Source: Thiopontia sp964415865 (GTDB lineage Bacteria > Pseudomonadota > Gammaproteobacteria > GCF-002020875). From it: DNA of 64,000 bases. The notes below the pieces were generated by a model that saw only the letters and a list, made by a program, of their open reading frames with translations, was not told the origin of the DNA and did no database searches. The stretch lies in the NCBI GenBank assembly GCA_964415865.1, contig CAYQBY010000001.1, positions 68,623 through 132,622 on the forward strand. The letters are read 5' to 3'. The position numbers were made by a program, and so were the translations under genes. Below are positions 8,801 through 20,054 of this stretch, piece by piece (the stretch's first letter is position 1; every line of letters begins with the position of its first letter).

Positions 8801-9407
8801 TATAAACCTGGCTGCAATTGAGGAGTACCAGACAGAGTCAGAGCGCAAGGAGTATCTTGATCAGCAGAATGATGATCTGGTGGAGGCACTTCAGACCCTT
8901 GAAAACGCCATTGGAAAAATAGATCGGGAGACCCGCAGCCGTTTCAGAGACACCTTTGAGAAGATTAATGATGGGCTGAAAAATAACTTCCCCAAACTGT
9001 TTGGTGGGGGACGTGCCCATCTGGAGATGACGGGAGATGATCTACTTGATACCGGTGTGACCATTATGGCTCAGCCACCCGGCAAGAGAAATAGTACTAT
9101 CCATCTGCTCTCCGGTGGAGAGAAGGCGCTAACAGCAGTGGCGCTAGTGTTCTCGATCTTTGATCTTAATCCGGCACCTTTCTGTATGCTTGATGAGGTG
9201 GATGCCCCACTGGATGAGGCCAATGTTGGACGTTTCTGTAACATGGTCAAGCATATGTCTGAGCGGGTCCAGTTTATCTTTATCACCCATAACAAGGCGA
9301 CTATGGAGATTTCTGATCAGCTCTCAGGTGTAACCATGCATGAGCCAGGGGTATCCAGAATGGTGGCAGTGGATATGGAAGAGGCGCAGGCGCTGGCAGC
9401 AAGTTAA
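5889..9407 (+). CDS. smc: Chromosome segregation protein SMC
   Basis: Condensin ATPase that compacts and segregates the chromosome together with ScpA and ScpB, both encoded at 17750-19242. The 1172-residue protein has the canonical order: N-terminal Walker A (GPNGCGKSN, about 31-39), a long Q/E/R-rich coiled coil, a hinge at roughly 510-665, the returning coiled coil, and a C-terminal ABC signature (LSGGEKALTAV, about 1074) followed by Walker B (CMLDEVDAPLDEAN). The start is ATG 5889, nine bases after the beginning of GCGAGGA, because the conserved MRLKTLKLAGFKSF begins there. An upstream in-frame ATG exists at 5793 but would add non-conserved residues. zipA follows after 6 bases. Confidence 0.97.
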   Translation: MRLKTLKLAGFKSFVDPTSVPFPSNLVGVIGPNGCGKSNIIDAVRWVMGESSAKQLRGDSMADVIFNGSSARKPVGHASVELVFDNAAGTLQGQYASFSEISVKRKASRDGKSTYYLNGTKCRRRDIMDIFLGTGLGPRSYAIIEQGMISRFVEAKPDDLRVLIEEAAGISKYKERRRETATRMRHTRENLDRINDLREELGKQLRRLERQSRVAKRYRLLKEDERLMQAQLLALRWQEYDQKAAEQGQKIRQAELSVQERLAQQRSIETELEKGRQGHTEANESFNEVQGRFYAAGAEIARTEQNLKGLQERRNQLAEDLQKAESAWHEANAMMKADQQRIVELEESLLQDEPELIKLQEEDHILASHWEDAEHAWHEWQSELEDFNRSANDPKRDTEITRSRIEQLERQQQNSKRQQQRLQEEQQRLPAIDSAELEKLQHELRRSESEMELARDNNHSMRAAIAVQREENRQVADRLDIQRGELQRLNGRLTSLEALQQDALGREKSSVQSWLSQSDVAADAPRLAEMLDVTTGWEKAVEMALGPYLEAVSVSDDRYLLESASQLKRGEVSFVSSDVAIQSAAVIELEGATPLTTLVESDAVIAPLLQGIYAVETLQQALQLRPQLEQGMSLVTRDGLWIGSGWSQVVREDDREDGLLQRGQSIRDLKQQQQQLVSELESLELTLLEGRSEQKDQEQKQEQQQSNLDQQAAHISSQKAELSGKLARQEQANHRRVSIEEELLQADEDIQQAESGIHESGLRLEIALAAMEESETQRQQMESRRAALREAMDDSRGQAREKRDQLHRLTVQVESSRTRLESTRSGLVRMEEQLASGEKRRQELTQSREEMKAPIGALKEELEEHLAKQLVVENELADARRQLEEIEHQLRELDGTRMEAEKDVQDLRSVHEKLLLEGEEVRVRCQTLDEQLQESGYERKPLLDEMPEEATAEQWQEDVDEMARKIQRLGPINLAAIEEYQTESERKEYLDQQNDDLVEALQTLENAIGKIDRETRSRFRDTFEKINDGLKNNFPKLFGGGRAHLEMTGDDLLDTGVTIMAQPPGKRNSTIHLLSGGEKALTAVALVFSIFDLNPAPFCMLDEVDAPLDEANVGRFCNMVKHMSERVQFIFITHNKATMEISDQLSGVTMHEPGVSRMVAVDMEEAQALAAS

Positions 9408-9413
9408 TCGACA

Positions 9414-12151
<2,738 letters not shown>

Positions 12152-12153
12152 TG

Positions 12154-12567
12154 TTATCTGAACAGCTCTACGTAATCTCTGTAGATACATCTATCCATAA
12201 CGGTAAAAATTCCTGCATCTCTGGCATGTTGGGCAGCCTCTGTATGCACCACCCCCTCCTGTAGCCAGATAGCAGGAATATCCAGAGAGATAACCTTTTC
12301 TACAATGGCCGGTACATGCTCTGGTGCACGGAATACATCTACCATATCAATAGGGCCCTGTATCTCATCAAGTGACCCATATACAGTCTCACCAAGAATC
12401 TCTCCACCACCTGGGCGCACAGGAATAATGCGAAAGCCATACGCCTGCATGGCTGCAGAGACACGGTGGCTTGGTCTGTTTGGCTGAGAGGAGATTCCCA
12501 CCACAGCTATGGTGTGGATCTCCCTCAGTTTAGTGTGAATCTGATCAAGTGTTGGGTTACTCAACAC
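12154..12567 (-). CDS. CoA-binding (Rossmann-fold) protein, YccU type
   Basis: About 137 residues with the CoA_binding domain pattern: TIAVVGISSQPNRPSHRVSA at the N-terminal nucleotide loop, RPGGGEILGETVYGSL, then VDVFRAPEHVP and AIWLQEGV. The family is close to the N-terminal domain of succinyl-CoA ligase alpha subunits; no reaction is established. The start is taken as GTG 12567 (or TTG 12564), overlapping the TGA of the upstream DUF2892 gene, because homology begins just after it. An in-frame ATG at 12648 would overlap that gene by about 90 bases. It converges with ligA with two bases between. Confidence 0.8.
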   Translation of the reverse strand: MLSNPTLDQIHTKLREIHTIAVVGISSQPNRPSHRVSAAMQAYGFRIIPVRPGGGEILGETVYGSLDEIQGPIDMVDVFRAPEHVPAIVEKVISLDIPAIWLQEGVVHTEAAQHARDAGIFTVMDRCIYRDYVELFR

Positions 12568-12746
12568 TTGCAGGTTTTGATTCCCAGAATTGTATAGGCA
12601 GGGCACCAGGACAATAGTCCGGTAGCCAGTGGAACTACTCCAATCCATCCCCAGGCTGGCAGCATTCCAGCAACAGTTGCAGCAATTAATGCAATACCAA
12701 TTACAATACGTAAAATTCGATCAATACCACCTACATTTTTTGACAT
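12561..12746 (-). CDS. DUF2892 (YgaP-like) membrane protein
   Basis: 61-residue inner-membrane protein. MSKNVGGIDRILRIVIGIAL at the N-terminus, two hydrophobic helices (about 11-27 and 32-48) and the PLATGLLSWCPAYTILGI ending are typical of the DUF2892 family, often found with rhodanese or sulfur-handling genes. The last residues KTCKC are cysteine-rich. It overlaps the downstream CoA-binding gene start and is probably co-transcribed with it. Confidence 0.85.
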   Translation of the reverse strand: MSKNVGGIDRILRIVIGIALIAATVAGMLPAWGWIGVVPLATGLLSWCPAYTILGIKTCKC

Positions 12747-12830
12747 TGAAAACTCCTTATAGGATTAAAAGAACAGTGCGTAAGAGTATAGCTTAATTAT
12801 TTCTATAAGATTTCAGTCCGGCTCCAACAG

Positions 12831-13112
12831 TTACCCATAAGTACATAGGTATGCGCTCTCAGTCTCCACCTTTAACTGAAAACTCTGGTCGGCCTCAACA
12901 ATGAATTCATCTCCTTGAGAGAATGTGGTCCATTCATTATTGTCTGGCAGCTTAACAATAAGAGCGCCACTCACCACAGTCATTGTCTCTCTCTGGGTGG
13001 TGCCAAATTCATATTCGCCAACAGCCATTACCCCAACAGTAGCGGGCAGGGTTTCAGTCTGAAAAGCAATGGATACCACATTTCCATCAAAATATTGGTT
13101 GGTTTTTAGCAT
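12831..13112 (-). CDS. ppnP: Pyrimidine/purine nucleoside phosphorylase PpnP
   Basis: 93-residue single-domain cupin of the PpnP (formerly DUF1255) family, which splits several nucleosides with phosphate. The full-length match includes [14 protein letters not shown] at the N-terminus, [19 protein letters not shown], the beta-barrel segment [20 protein letters not shown] and the terminal YLCTYG. Housekeeping nucleotide salvage; it stands alone between the DUF2892 and BolA genes. Confidence 0.9.
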   Translation of the reverse strand: MLKTNQYFDGNVVSIAFQTETLPATVGVMAVGEYEFGTTQRETMTVVSGALIVKLPDNNEWTTFSQGDEFIVEADQSFQLKVETESAYLCTYG

Positions 13113-13137
13113 AAGAAAATTTCTACCTTGTTACAGA

Positions 13138-13395
13138 TTATTTGATTTGAATACTAAGGGCATGAATCTCGCTCACCATAAGGGAGTCAACCGCATCATA
13201 GACCAGCCTGTGTTGCTGAATCAGAGTTTTGTCAGCAAAAAAAGGTGATGAGATATGTATGGTGTAGTGACCGGCACCCCCGGCACTCTTGTGTCCTGCG
13301 TGCTCGTCAGAGTTGTCATCAATCTCCAAAAATGTTGGAGAGAGATGTTCACTTAACAGAGAGTGAATGGTCTGAATACGTTCCTCGGCATTCAA
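13138..13395 (-). CDS. BolA family protein
   Basis: 85-residue BolA/IbaG-type protein with a class II KH-like fold. Visible are the N-terminal helix ([20 protein letters not shown]), the insert [20 protein letters not shown] and the conserved [24 protein letters not shown], followed by HALSIQI. BolA proteins work with monothiol glutaredoxins in iron-sulfur handling. The start overlaps the stop of the upstream YciI gene by four bases, so the two are coupled. Confidence 0.9.
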   Translation of the reverse strand: MNAEERIQTIHSLLSEHLSPTFLEIDDNSDEHAGHKSAGGAGHYTIHISSPFFADKTLIQQHRLVYDAVDSLMVSEIHALSIQIK

Positions 13396-13691
13396 GGGAG
13401 TACCTTTTTGAAAGGCTTGACGATCACGTTTTGATATACGTTTGCAGCAACATAGGGATCTTTATCTGCCCATTGTTGGGCTGACTCCAGTGATGAAAAC
13501 TCTGCAACCACAAGGCTACCAGTGAATCCAGCTGGGCCTGGGTCTTCACTATCTATCGCTGGATGAGGTCCGGCAAGGATAAGTCGCCCTTCACTACGTA
13601 GCTGTTCCAGACGTTTCAGATGGTCTGGGCGTGCGGCAAGCCGTGCCTCAAGACTGTTGTCACGATCCTGACTGATAATGGCGTATAGCAT
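13392..13691 (-). CDS. YciI family protein
   Basis: 99 residues of the YciI-like ferredoxin-fold family: [13 protein letters not shown] start, [27 protein letters not shown], then [20 protein letters not shown] and a final [17 protein letters not shown]. The conserved histidine and aspartate of the proposed active site are present. Function of most members is unknown. In gammaproteobacteria yciI commonly neighbours yciB and bolA-like genes, as here. Confidence 0.9.
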   Translation of the reverse strand: MLYAIISQDRDNSLEARLAARPDHLKRLEQLRSEGRLILAGPHPAIDSEDPGPAGFTGSLVVAEFSSLESAQQWADKDPYVAANVYQNVIVKPFKKVLP

Positions 13692-13705
13692 GAACTCTCC
13701 TGTTT

Positions 13706-14281
13706 TTAGTCTGAGGTTGCCTCTTCAGGCTCTTCCTGGATATGCCTGGTCATATAGAAGGCCTGTGCAATCACAAAGGTAAAGGTTAGCCCCATAACCC
13801 CAAAGAGCTTGAAGTTTACCCATATATCCTCACGGGTTTTTTCGTCCATCTCCAGGCCATAATAGAAAGCTACGTATACATTGATAAAACCTACGATAAT
13901 GAAGAATATCCCCCAGCTCCAGTTAAGTCTGTGCCATATATTATCCGGTAGAGTGACGCTGCTCCCCATCATCCGTTCAGCCAGAGGTTTCTCCCCAATG
14001 TGGCTGCTGCCTATAAAGGCTAGTCCAAATGCCCAATTAACCACAGATACCTTCCATTTGATAAAGGCCGCATCCTGAAATATAAGTGTTGCCCCGCCCA
14101 ATACAGTAATCAGCCCAAGGGTTATAAGGTGCATTTTCTCGACACGGTGATGTCTGATCCAGAAAATAGCTACCTGAATGGCTGATGCGGCAATCGCAAC
14201 TGACGTGGCAACAAAAATGTCATACATCTTGTAGGCCACAAAAAAGAGGATAACGGGAAAGAGATCAAACAGAAATTTCAT
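13706..14281 (-). CDS. yciB: Inner membrane septation protein YciB/IspZ
   Basis: 191-residue polytopic membrane protein linked to envelope integrity and septation. The start is placed at ATG 14281 because family members begin [18 protein letters not shown]; an upstream in-frame ATG (14320) would add 13 residues. About five hydrophobic helices are visible, with the conserved [15 protein letters not shown] and [13 protein letters not shown] segments. The C-terminal tail is acidic (EEPEEATSD). It diverges from the RNase AM gene at 14338. Confidence 0.93.
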   Translation of the reverse strand: MKFLFDLFPVILFFVAYKMYDIFVATSVAIAASAIQVAIFWIRHHRVEKMHLITLGLITVLGGATLIFQDAAFIKWKVSVVNWAFGLAFIGSSHIGEKPLAERMMGSSVTLPDNIWHRLNWSWGIFFIIVGFINVYVAFYYGLEMDEKTREDIWVNFKLFGVMGLTFTFVIAQAFYMTRHIQEEPEEATSD

Positions 14282-14337
14282 TGCAGGAGGGGTAAAATAG
14301 CGTCTTTGGAAAGTCCACAATCATACCATACCAAACC

Positions 14338-15213
14338 ATGTTGAATTACGATCTCCATAGCCACTCCACGGTCTCGGATGGAACCCTTACACCCAGTGAG
14401 TTAATGCGTCGTGCGCAAGAGAAGGGGGTGGATGTGCTGGCACTGACTGATCATGATGAGGTGGCCGGTTATGGAAAGGCCGTTATTGAATCCAGAAGGC
14501 TTGGGCTTAAGCTGTTGGCGGGGGTAGAGATCTCTGTGACCTGGGGGCGACAGACCATCCATATTGTAGGGCTTAATATTGATCCTGACAGTGCAGACCT
14601 TGTAAAAGGGTTGAGTCATCTACGCGATTATAGAAAATGGCGTGGTGAGGAGATTGGCCGTCGTCTGGATAAGGCAGGGTTTGTTGATGCCTATAAAGGT
14701 GCTTTGAAATATCAGAAAGGGGATCTGCTTACACGCACCCACTATGGTCGTTTCCTGGTAGGTGTCGGGGCGGTAGAGACCATGCAGGATGCATTTAAAA
14801 AATATCTGCTGAGGGGTAGGCCAGGATATGTGGGTGGGAAATGGGCCTCCATGGAGGATGCATTGCAGTGGATCCATGATGCAGGTGGGGTGGCGGTGAT
14901 AGCCCATCCTGCACGTTATGGAATGACCCGTACAAAACTGAGAAGCATGCTGGGTGAGTTTATCGAGTGTGGTGGTGAGGGGTTGGAGGTGGTCTCCAGC
15001 AGCCATAATGGAAACGAGATTCATACCATGGCTCAGCATGCGCTTCAATTAGGGTTGGCTGCATCCAGGGGGTCTGATTTTCATAGTCCGGACAATCGTT
15101 GGGTTGAGTTGGGTCGTTTGCCGGAACTGCCAAAACAATGTGAACCGATCTGGGAGCGCTGGGGACTGAATTTGAATAGCGAAGTTACAGGGTTGGAAAC
15201 GGTGACTGGATAG
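14338..15213 (+). CDS. rnm: PHP-domain phosphoesterase, RNase AM (YciV) type
   Basis: 291-residue metal-dependent PHP phosphoesterase. The metal ligands appear as YDLHSHSTVSDG near the N-terminus, ALTDHDEVAG, GVEISV, an internal VAVIAHPARYG and a final SRGSDFHSPD. This is the YciV/RNase AM family, which trims 5' ends of rRNA and degrades 3',5'-bisphosphate nucleotides and short oligonucleotides. The next gene starts at a GTG overlapping the stop codon. Confidence 0.9.
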   Translation: MLNYDLHSHSTVSDGTLTPSELMRRAQEKGVDVLALTDHDEVAGYGKAVIESRRLGLKLLAGVEISVTWGRQTIHIVGLNIDPDSADLVKGLSHLRDYRKWRGEEIGRRLDKAGFVDAYKGALKYQKGDLLTRTHYGRFLVGVGAVETMQDAFKKYLLRGRPGYVGGKWASMEDALQWIHDAGGVAVIAHPARYGMTRTKLRSMLGEFIECGGEGLEVVSSSHNGNEIHTMAQHALQLGLAASRGSDFHSPDNRWVELGRLPELPKQCEPIWERWGLNLNSEVTGLETVTG

Positions 15214-15836
15214 TGGCTACTATTCTGGAAATTCATCCGCTTAATCCACAGCCTAGATTCATTCAACAGGCGGTGGAGGTGATTCATCGTGGCGGGGTTA
15301 TTGCGTATCCAACTGATTCGAGTTATGCACTTGGATGCCATATCGGAGACAAGCAGGCGATGGATCGGATAAGGCAAATTCGCAAAGTAGGGAGTGATCA
15401 CAATTTTACTCTGGTCTGCCCCAATTTATCTGACCTTAGTCTCTATGCAAAGGTTGATAACAGCTCATTTCGCCTTATGAAACATGTCATGCCTGGCCCT
15501 TATACATTGATCCTTAAGGCGAGTCGTGAGGTGCCCCGTCGTCTGCAACATCCAAAGCGTAAAACCATCGGGCTTCGTGTTCCAGATAATCGGGTTGCGC
15601 ATGCGCTGATGGAGGCACTTGGAGAGCCACTTATGAGCTCTACATTGATCCCGCCTGGGGAAGAGTTCCCCCTGAATGATCCACATGAAATAGATCAGCG
15701 TATGGGGCATGCACTGGATCTTATTATTGATGGCGGACATTGTGGGGTAGAGCCAACAACCGTGGTCAATATGGTAGACGGAATCCCTGAAGTTGTACGG
15801 GTGGGTTGTGGTGATCCTGCACCATTTGAGCGATAA
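15213..15836 (+). CDS. YciO/Sua5/YrdC-family threonylcarbamoyl-AMP synthase-like protein
   Basis: 207-residue protein with the YrdC fold: GGVIAYPTDSSYALGC, FTLVCPNLSDLS, PGPYTLILKASREVPRRLQ and the SSTLIPPGE loop. The sequence follows the YciO subfamily rather than the essential TsaC, so its role in t6A synthesis is uncertain. The start is GTG 15213, overlapping the RNase AM stop by one base (TAGTG); no ATG is nearby. It is followed within 10 bases by the site-2 protease gene. Confidence 0.88.
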   Translation: MATILEIHPLNPQPRFIQQAVEVIHRGGVIAYPTDSSYALGCHIGDKQAMDRIRQIRKVGSDHNFTLVCPNLSDLSLYAKVDNSSFRLMKHVMPGPYTLILKASREVPRRLQHPKRKTIGLRVPDNRVAHALMEALGEPLMSSTLIPPGEEFPLNDPHEIDQRMGHALDLIIDGGHCGVEPTTVVNMVDGIPEVVRVGCGDPAPFER

Positions 15837-15845
15837 TCCACCACA

Positions 15846-16502
15846 ATGAATTCGTTCTCAATGATCCAGACAATAGCTATCTGGGTGCTTCCAGTTCTCT
15901 TTGCAATTACAGTCCATGAGGTTGCTCATGGCTGGGTGGCAAAACAGTTCGGTGACAAGACAGCAATGATGATGGGGCGGCTAACCCTGAATCCGGTAAA
16001 GCATATTGACCCCATGGGGACAGTTCTGGTGCCATTGTTGCTTGTGGTTTTACAGACAGGGTTTGTCTTCGGATGGGCCAAGCCGGTTCCGGTTACAACA
16101 GAAAATCTGCGTCATCCAAAACGGGACATGGTCTGGGTGGCACTGGCAGGACCACTATCGAATGGAGTTATGGCGTTACTGTGGCTGCTCGCCATTGTGG
16201 TGGGAGTTGCCATACATAGCTCCATGCCACTGGTTTCAGAGCCCCTAATCTATATGGGTCAGGCCGGCATATTGATCAACATTGTGTTGATGGTTCTGAA
16301 TCTGTTGCCATTGCCACCACTTGATGGGGGCAGAATAGTCACAGGTCTTCTGCCGGGCAGGCTGTCATGGCAGTTCAGTAGAATTGAGCCGTATGGTTTT
16401 TTTATCCTGATTGGCCTGTTGGCAACGGGTATCCTTGGGCAGATTATGGGCCCTCTGATCAACGGTATCAGTAACACTCTTTTCTCATTGGCAGGATTTT
16501 AA
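15846..16502 (+). CDS. Site-2 protease family (M50) membrane metallopeptidase
   Basis: 218-residue polytopic protein of the short M50 family. The zinc motif is TVHEVAHGWVAKQFG near residue 25, and the second metal site is NLLPLPPLDGGRI around residue 150. Four to six hydrophobic segments surround these. There is no PDZ domain, unlike RseP. The substrate is unknown. The stop codon overlaps the trpS ATG by one base. Confidence 0.9.
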   Translation: MNSFSMIQTIAIWVLPVLFAITVHEVAHGWVAKQFGDKTAMMMGRLTLNPVKHIDPMGTVLVPLLLVVLQTGFVFGWAKPVPVTTENLRHPKRDMVWVALAGPLSNGVMALLWLLAIVVGVAIHSSMPLVSEPLIYMGQAGILINIVLMVLNLLPLPPLDGGRIVTGLLPGRLSWQFSRIEPYGFFILIGLLATGILGQIMGPLINGISNTLFSLAGF

Positions 16503-17728
16503 TGGACAACTCGACTCCTACTCTACCGACACAATTTCAGCGTGTGGTATCCGGTATGCGCCCTACAGGAAACCTCCATCTGGGGCACTATCATGGAGTA
16601 CTGAAAAATTGGGTCCACCTGCAGCATGAGTATGAGTGCTTCTTCTTTGTGGCAGATTGGCATGCACTGACCACCCATTATGAAGATCCTGCAGTAATTG
16701 AAAAAAGCGTCTGGGAGATGGTGATTGACTGGTTGGCTGCCGGAGTAAACCCAGGTTCTGCCAGAATCTTCATTCAGTCACAGGTGCCAGAGCATGCCGA
16801 GCTCCATACACTGTTATCAATGATGACACCGCTGAGTTGGCTAGAGAGGGTTCCAACCTACAAGGATCAACAGGAGAAACTGAAGGAGAAAGATCTCTCC
16901 ACTTACGGTTTCCTTGGTTACCCACTGTTACAGAGCGCAGATATTCTTGCCTACCGTGCCGGACAGGTTCCGGTTGGAGAGGATCAGGTAGCCCACGTTG
17001 AGTTGACTCGTGAGGTGGCACGCCGGTTCAACCATCTATATGGCAAAGAGCCAGGTTTTGAAGAGAAGGCAGAGGCTGCTGCCAAAAAGATGGGGAAGAA
17101 GAATGCCAAGCTCTATAGTCGTCTGCGCAGGAGCTTCCAGGAAGAGGGTGACCATGAGGCATTGGAGACCGCGCGTGCACTGCTGGAGTCTCAGCAGAAT
17201 ATAACTGTCGGGGACAGAGAGCGTCTTTTCGGATATCTGGAGGGTGGAGGCAAGATCATCCTGCCAGAACCGCAGGCCCTATTGACCAAGGCATCAAAGA
17301 TGCCAGGGCTTGATGGGCAGAAGATGTCCAAGTCATACAACAACACCATCTCTCTTAGAGAGGATCCAGCAGAGGCCGAGAAAAAGATCCGTACCATGCC
17401 GACAGATCCTGCCCGGGTTAGGCTTACCGATCCTGGTGATCCTGCAAAATGCCCAGTCTGGGATTTTCACCAGATCTATACATCTGAAAGTGACCGTAAA
17501 GAGCTGGCCGAAGGGTGTCGTACAGCATCTATCGGATGCCTGGATTGTAAACAGTCTGTGGTTGATGGGGTGCTAAAGGAGCTGGTTCCAATGCGTGAGC
17601 GCGCAGAGAAGTTTACCGAGGAGCCAAACCTGGTAAAAAACATTATTGAAGAGGGTGGTGAACTGGCCCGAGAGGAGGCCAGACGGACCATGGTTGAGGT
17701 TCGTCAGGCAATGGGTCTGGTATATTAG
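16502..17728 (+). CDS. trpS: Tryptophanyl-tRNA synthetase
   Basis: Class I aminoacyl-tRNA synthetase. RPTGNLHLGHYHG carries the HIGH signature and GQKMSKSYNN the KMSKS loop. At 408 residues it is about 70 longer than the common 330-residue bacterial form. The extra length is a lysine/glutamate-rich insert at about 175-245 (YGKEPGFEEKAEAAAKKMGK and following), before the KMSKS loop. Similar long TrpRS forms are known in some proteobacteria. It overlaps the M50 gene by one base. Confidence 0.96.
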   Translation: MDNSTPTLPTQFQRVVSGMRPTGNLHLGHYHGVLKNWVHLQHEYECFFFVADWHALTTHYEDPAVIEKSVWEMVIDWLAAGVNPGSARIFIQSQVPEHAELHTLLSMMTPLSWLERVPTYKDQQEKLKEKDLSTYGFLGYPLLQSADILAYRAGQVPVGEDQVAHVELTREVARRFNHLYGKEPGFEEKAEAAAKKMGKKNAKLYSRLRRSFQEEGDHEALETARALLESQQNITVGDRERLFGYLEGGGKIILPEPQALLTKASKMPGLDGQKMSKSYNNTISLREDPAEAEKKIRTMPTDPARVRLTDPGDPAKCPVWDFHQIYTSESDRKELAEGCRTASIGCLDCKQSVVDGVLKELVPMRERAEKFTEEPNLVKNIIEEGGELAREEARRTMVEVRQAMGLVY

Positions 17729-17749
17729 TGGTTAATTGGGGAGGTTGAC

Positions 17750-18607
17750 ATGAATCAAGAGCTACCACTGGAAGAGGGTTCAGCAGTTGTTGATCCAGAG
17801 CATGAGGAGCTGTTGAGAGGAATTCGGATCTCAGGAGAGGCGTTGCAAGAGCTTCCGAAGGATCTCTATATTCCGCCGGAGGCACTCAAGGTGGTGCTGG
17901 AGGCATTTGAGGGGCCGGTTGATCTGCTGCTATACCTGATTCGACGTCAAAATCTGGATGTTTTGAATATCCCCATTGCTGAGGTGACACGTCAGTATAT
18001 GGAGTATGTGGAGATGATGCGGGCACTCAATCTTGAGATGGCGGCAGAGTATCTGGTTATGGCGGCTATGCTGGCCGAGATCAAATCCAGGATGTTGCTA
18101 CCTCGTCATGATGAGATTGAGGATGAGGATGATCCACGTGCCGAGTTGATTCGTCGTCTGCAGGAGTATGAGCAACTCAAGAAGGCAGCTGAGGAGTTGA
18201 ATGAGCTGCCACGAATGGAGAGGGATATAAATTCGGTAGAGATTGCGGCCCCGATTCGTGGTGTACGTCCTCAACCAGATGTACAGATACAGGCACTACT
18301 GACGGCATTCAGTGATGTACTGCAGCGAGCAGAACTGTTTAATAGTCACCATGTACAGCGCGAGCCGCTCTCTATTCGTGAACGCATGAGCAGTGTTCTG
18401 GTGCTGCTTGAAGAGGGGGCGGAATTTATTGAATTTGGCTCCCTGTTTCAGGTTGAGGAGGGGCGAGCTGGGGTGGTGATAACACTGATGGCAATTCTTG
18501 AGTTGATCAAGGAGTCATTGATTGGTGTGGTACAGAATGACCCCTATGGGCCAATCTATATTCGCTCACCAAATGAGAAATCGATGGAAAGTGGAGAGGA
18601 GCAATAA
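17750..18607 (+). CDS. scpA: Segregation and condensation protein A
   Basis: Kleisin subunit bridging SMC heads. 285 residues: a variable acidic N-terminus, then the kleisin core VVLEAFEGPVDLLLYLIRRQ, NIPIAEVTRQYMEYVEMMR, EYLVMAAMLAEIKSRMLLP and a C-terminal winged-helix region (ITLMAILELIKESLIGVVQ). An AATTGGGGAGG-type ribosome site precedes ATG 17750. scpB follows with a one-base overlap. Confidence 0.95.
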   Translation: MNQELPLEEGSAVVDPEHEELLRGIRISGEALQELPKDLYIPPEALKVVLEAFEGPVDLLLYLIRRQNLDVLNIPIAEVTRQYMEYVEMMRALNLEMAAEYLVMAAMLAEIKSRMLLPRHDEIEDEDDPRAELIRRLQEYEQLKKAAEELNELPRMERDINSVEIAAPIRGVRPQPDVQIQALLTAFSDVLQRAELFNSHHVQREPLSIRERMSSVLVLLEEGAEFIEFGSLFQVEEGRAGVVITLMAILELIKESLIGVVQNDPYGPIYIRSPNEKSMESGEEQ

Positions 18608-19242
18608 TGGATATGAGTCTAAAAAATATTGTAGAGGCTGCACTGATGGCATCAGGAAAGCCTCTGAGCATAAAGGTGTTGCGTTCACTTTTTGAGGAGG
18701 GGGCGGAGCCTGAGAGAAAAGAGATTGTTGAGGTATTGAGAGAGTTACAGAGTGAAAGTGAAGGGCGTGGTTATGAGATTATTGAGGTTGCCAGTGGCTG
18801 GAGAATGCAGGTCAGACAGGATCTATCCACCTGGATAAACCGTCTATGGGAAGAGAAACCGGCACGTTATTCGCGCGCATTGCTGGAGACAATGTCATTG
18901 ATTGCATACCGCCAACCAATTACCAGAGGTGAGATTGAGGAGATTCGTGGGGTAGCGGTTAGCACCAACATAATGAAGACTCTGCAAGAGAGAGAGTGGG
19001 TTCGCCTGCTGGGTCATAAGGATGTTCCGGGGCGTCCTGCAATGTATGGAACAACACGAAAGTTTCTTGACTACTTTGGGTTGAGAACACTGGAAGAGCT
19101 CCCAACCCTGATGGAACTGAAAGAGCTTGGTGCCATGAATGGTGAATTTGAACTGGAGCAGGAGGAGCCGGAGATGGGGGGTGATGGTGATGACTCATCA
19201 AGAGCGGATCTCAGGCTAGTTGTAAACGAGAGTAGCAAATAG
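18607..19242 (+). CDS. scpB: Segregation and condensation protein B
   Basis: Winged-helix dimer that binds the ScpA linker. 211 residues; the conserved ARYSRALLETMSLIAYRQPI, EIRGVAVSTNIMKTL and GRPAMYGTTRKFLDYFGL are intact. The C-terminal extension is acidic. ATG 18607 overlaps the scpA stop, and rluB begins at a GTG overlapping the scpB stop, making a tight scpA-scpB-rluB operon. Confidence 0.95.
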   Translation: MDMSLKNIVEAALMASGKPLSIKVLRSLFEEGAEPERKEIVEVLRELQSESEGRGYEIIEVASGWRMQVRQDLSTWINRLWEEKPARYSRALLETMSLIAYRQPITRGEIEEIRGVAVSTNIMKTLQEREWVRLLGHKDVPGRPAMYGTTRKFLDYFGLRTLEELPTLMELKELGAMNGEFELEQEEPEMGGDGDDSSRADLRLVVNESSK

Positions 19243-20054
19243 TGACAGAGCAGGAGTCTGATAAGCCAGTAGGAGAGCGTCTGCAGAAAGTTATGGCACG
19301 TGCTGGACTTGGCTCACGTCGTCAGGTTGAGAGGTGGATGAAGGAGGGTAAGATCCAGGTAAATCGCAAGCCCGCCATCCTTGGCATCAGAGTAACCTCA
19401 AATGATGAGATTCGTCTGAATGGCGAGCAGGTTCATCCATTTACAAAAGGTGGTGCAGGCAACAAAAGCAGGGTGATTCTCTATCATAAACCAGCTGGCC
19501 AGATGACTACCCGCAGTGATCCAGAGGGGCGAGACACTGTATTTAATCACCTCCCCAAGATACGTGGTGCACGCTGGATCTCGGTTGGACGACTGGACTA
19601 CAACACATCTGGTCTTCTGCTCTTTACCACTGATGGCGATCTTGCCAATCGTCTGATGCACCCATCTGCAGAGGTGGAGCGAGAGTATGCGGTGCGTACT
19701 CTGGGAGAGGCAACTGATGAGCAACTGGACCAGTTGATCAAGGGGGTTGATCTTGAGGATGGAGTGGCCAGGTTCTCTGATATCGTGGACTCGGGTGGAC
19801 AGGGTGTTAATCACTGGTACCACGTAGTACTGCAGGAGGGACGTAACCGCGAGGTGAGAAGAATGTGGGAGTCTGTGGGGCTGACCGTAAGTCGTCTTAT
19901 GAGAGTTCGCTATGGCCCCATTATTCTTGGCAAGCAGGTTCGTGTTGGCAAGAATCGTGAGCTTGGCAAGGAGGAGATTAGAGAACTGAGATATGTGGCA
20001 GGGCTTGAGAGCAGAATAATCGAGCCATCATCACAAGATGGGCGCGAAAACTAG
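19242..20054 (+). CDS. rluB: 23S rRNA pseudouridine(2605) synthase RluB
   Basis: 270 residues. An N-terminal S4 RNA-binding domain (ERLQKVMARAGLGSRRQVER) is followed by the RsuA-type catalytic domain with the active aspartate in VGRLDYNTSGLLLFTTDGDL and a downstream GRNREVRRMWESVG. The start is GTG 19242, overlapping the scpB stop (TAGTG). The 3' end overlaps the next gene by 17 bases. RluB after scpAB is the usual gammaproteobacterial order. Confidence 0.94.
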   Translation: MTEQESDKPVGERLQKVMARAGLGSRRQVERWMKEGKIQVNRKPAILGIRVTSNDEIRLNGEQVHPFTKGGAGNKSRVILYHKPAGQMTTRSDPEGRDTVFNHLPKIRGARWISVGRLDYNTSGLLLFTTDGDLANRLMHPSAEVEREYAVRTLGEATDEQLDQLIKGVDLEDGVARFSDIVDSGGQGVNHWYHVVLQEGRNREVRRMWESVGLTVSRLMRVRYGPIILGKQVRVGKNRELGKEEIRELRYVAGLESRIIEPSSQDGREN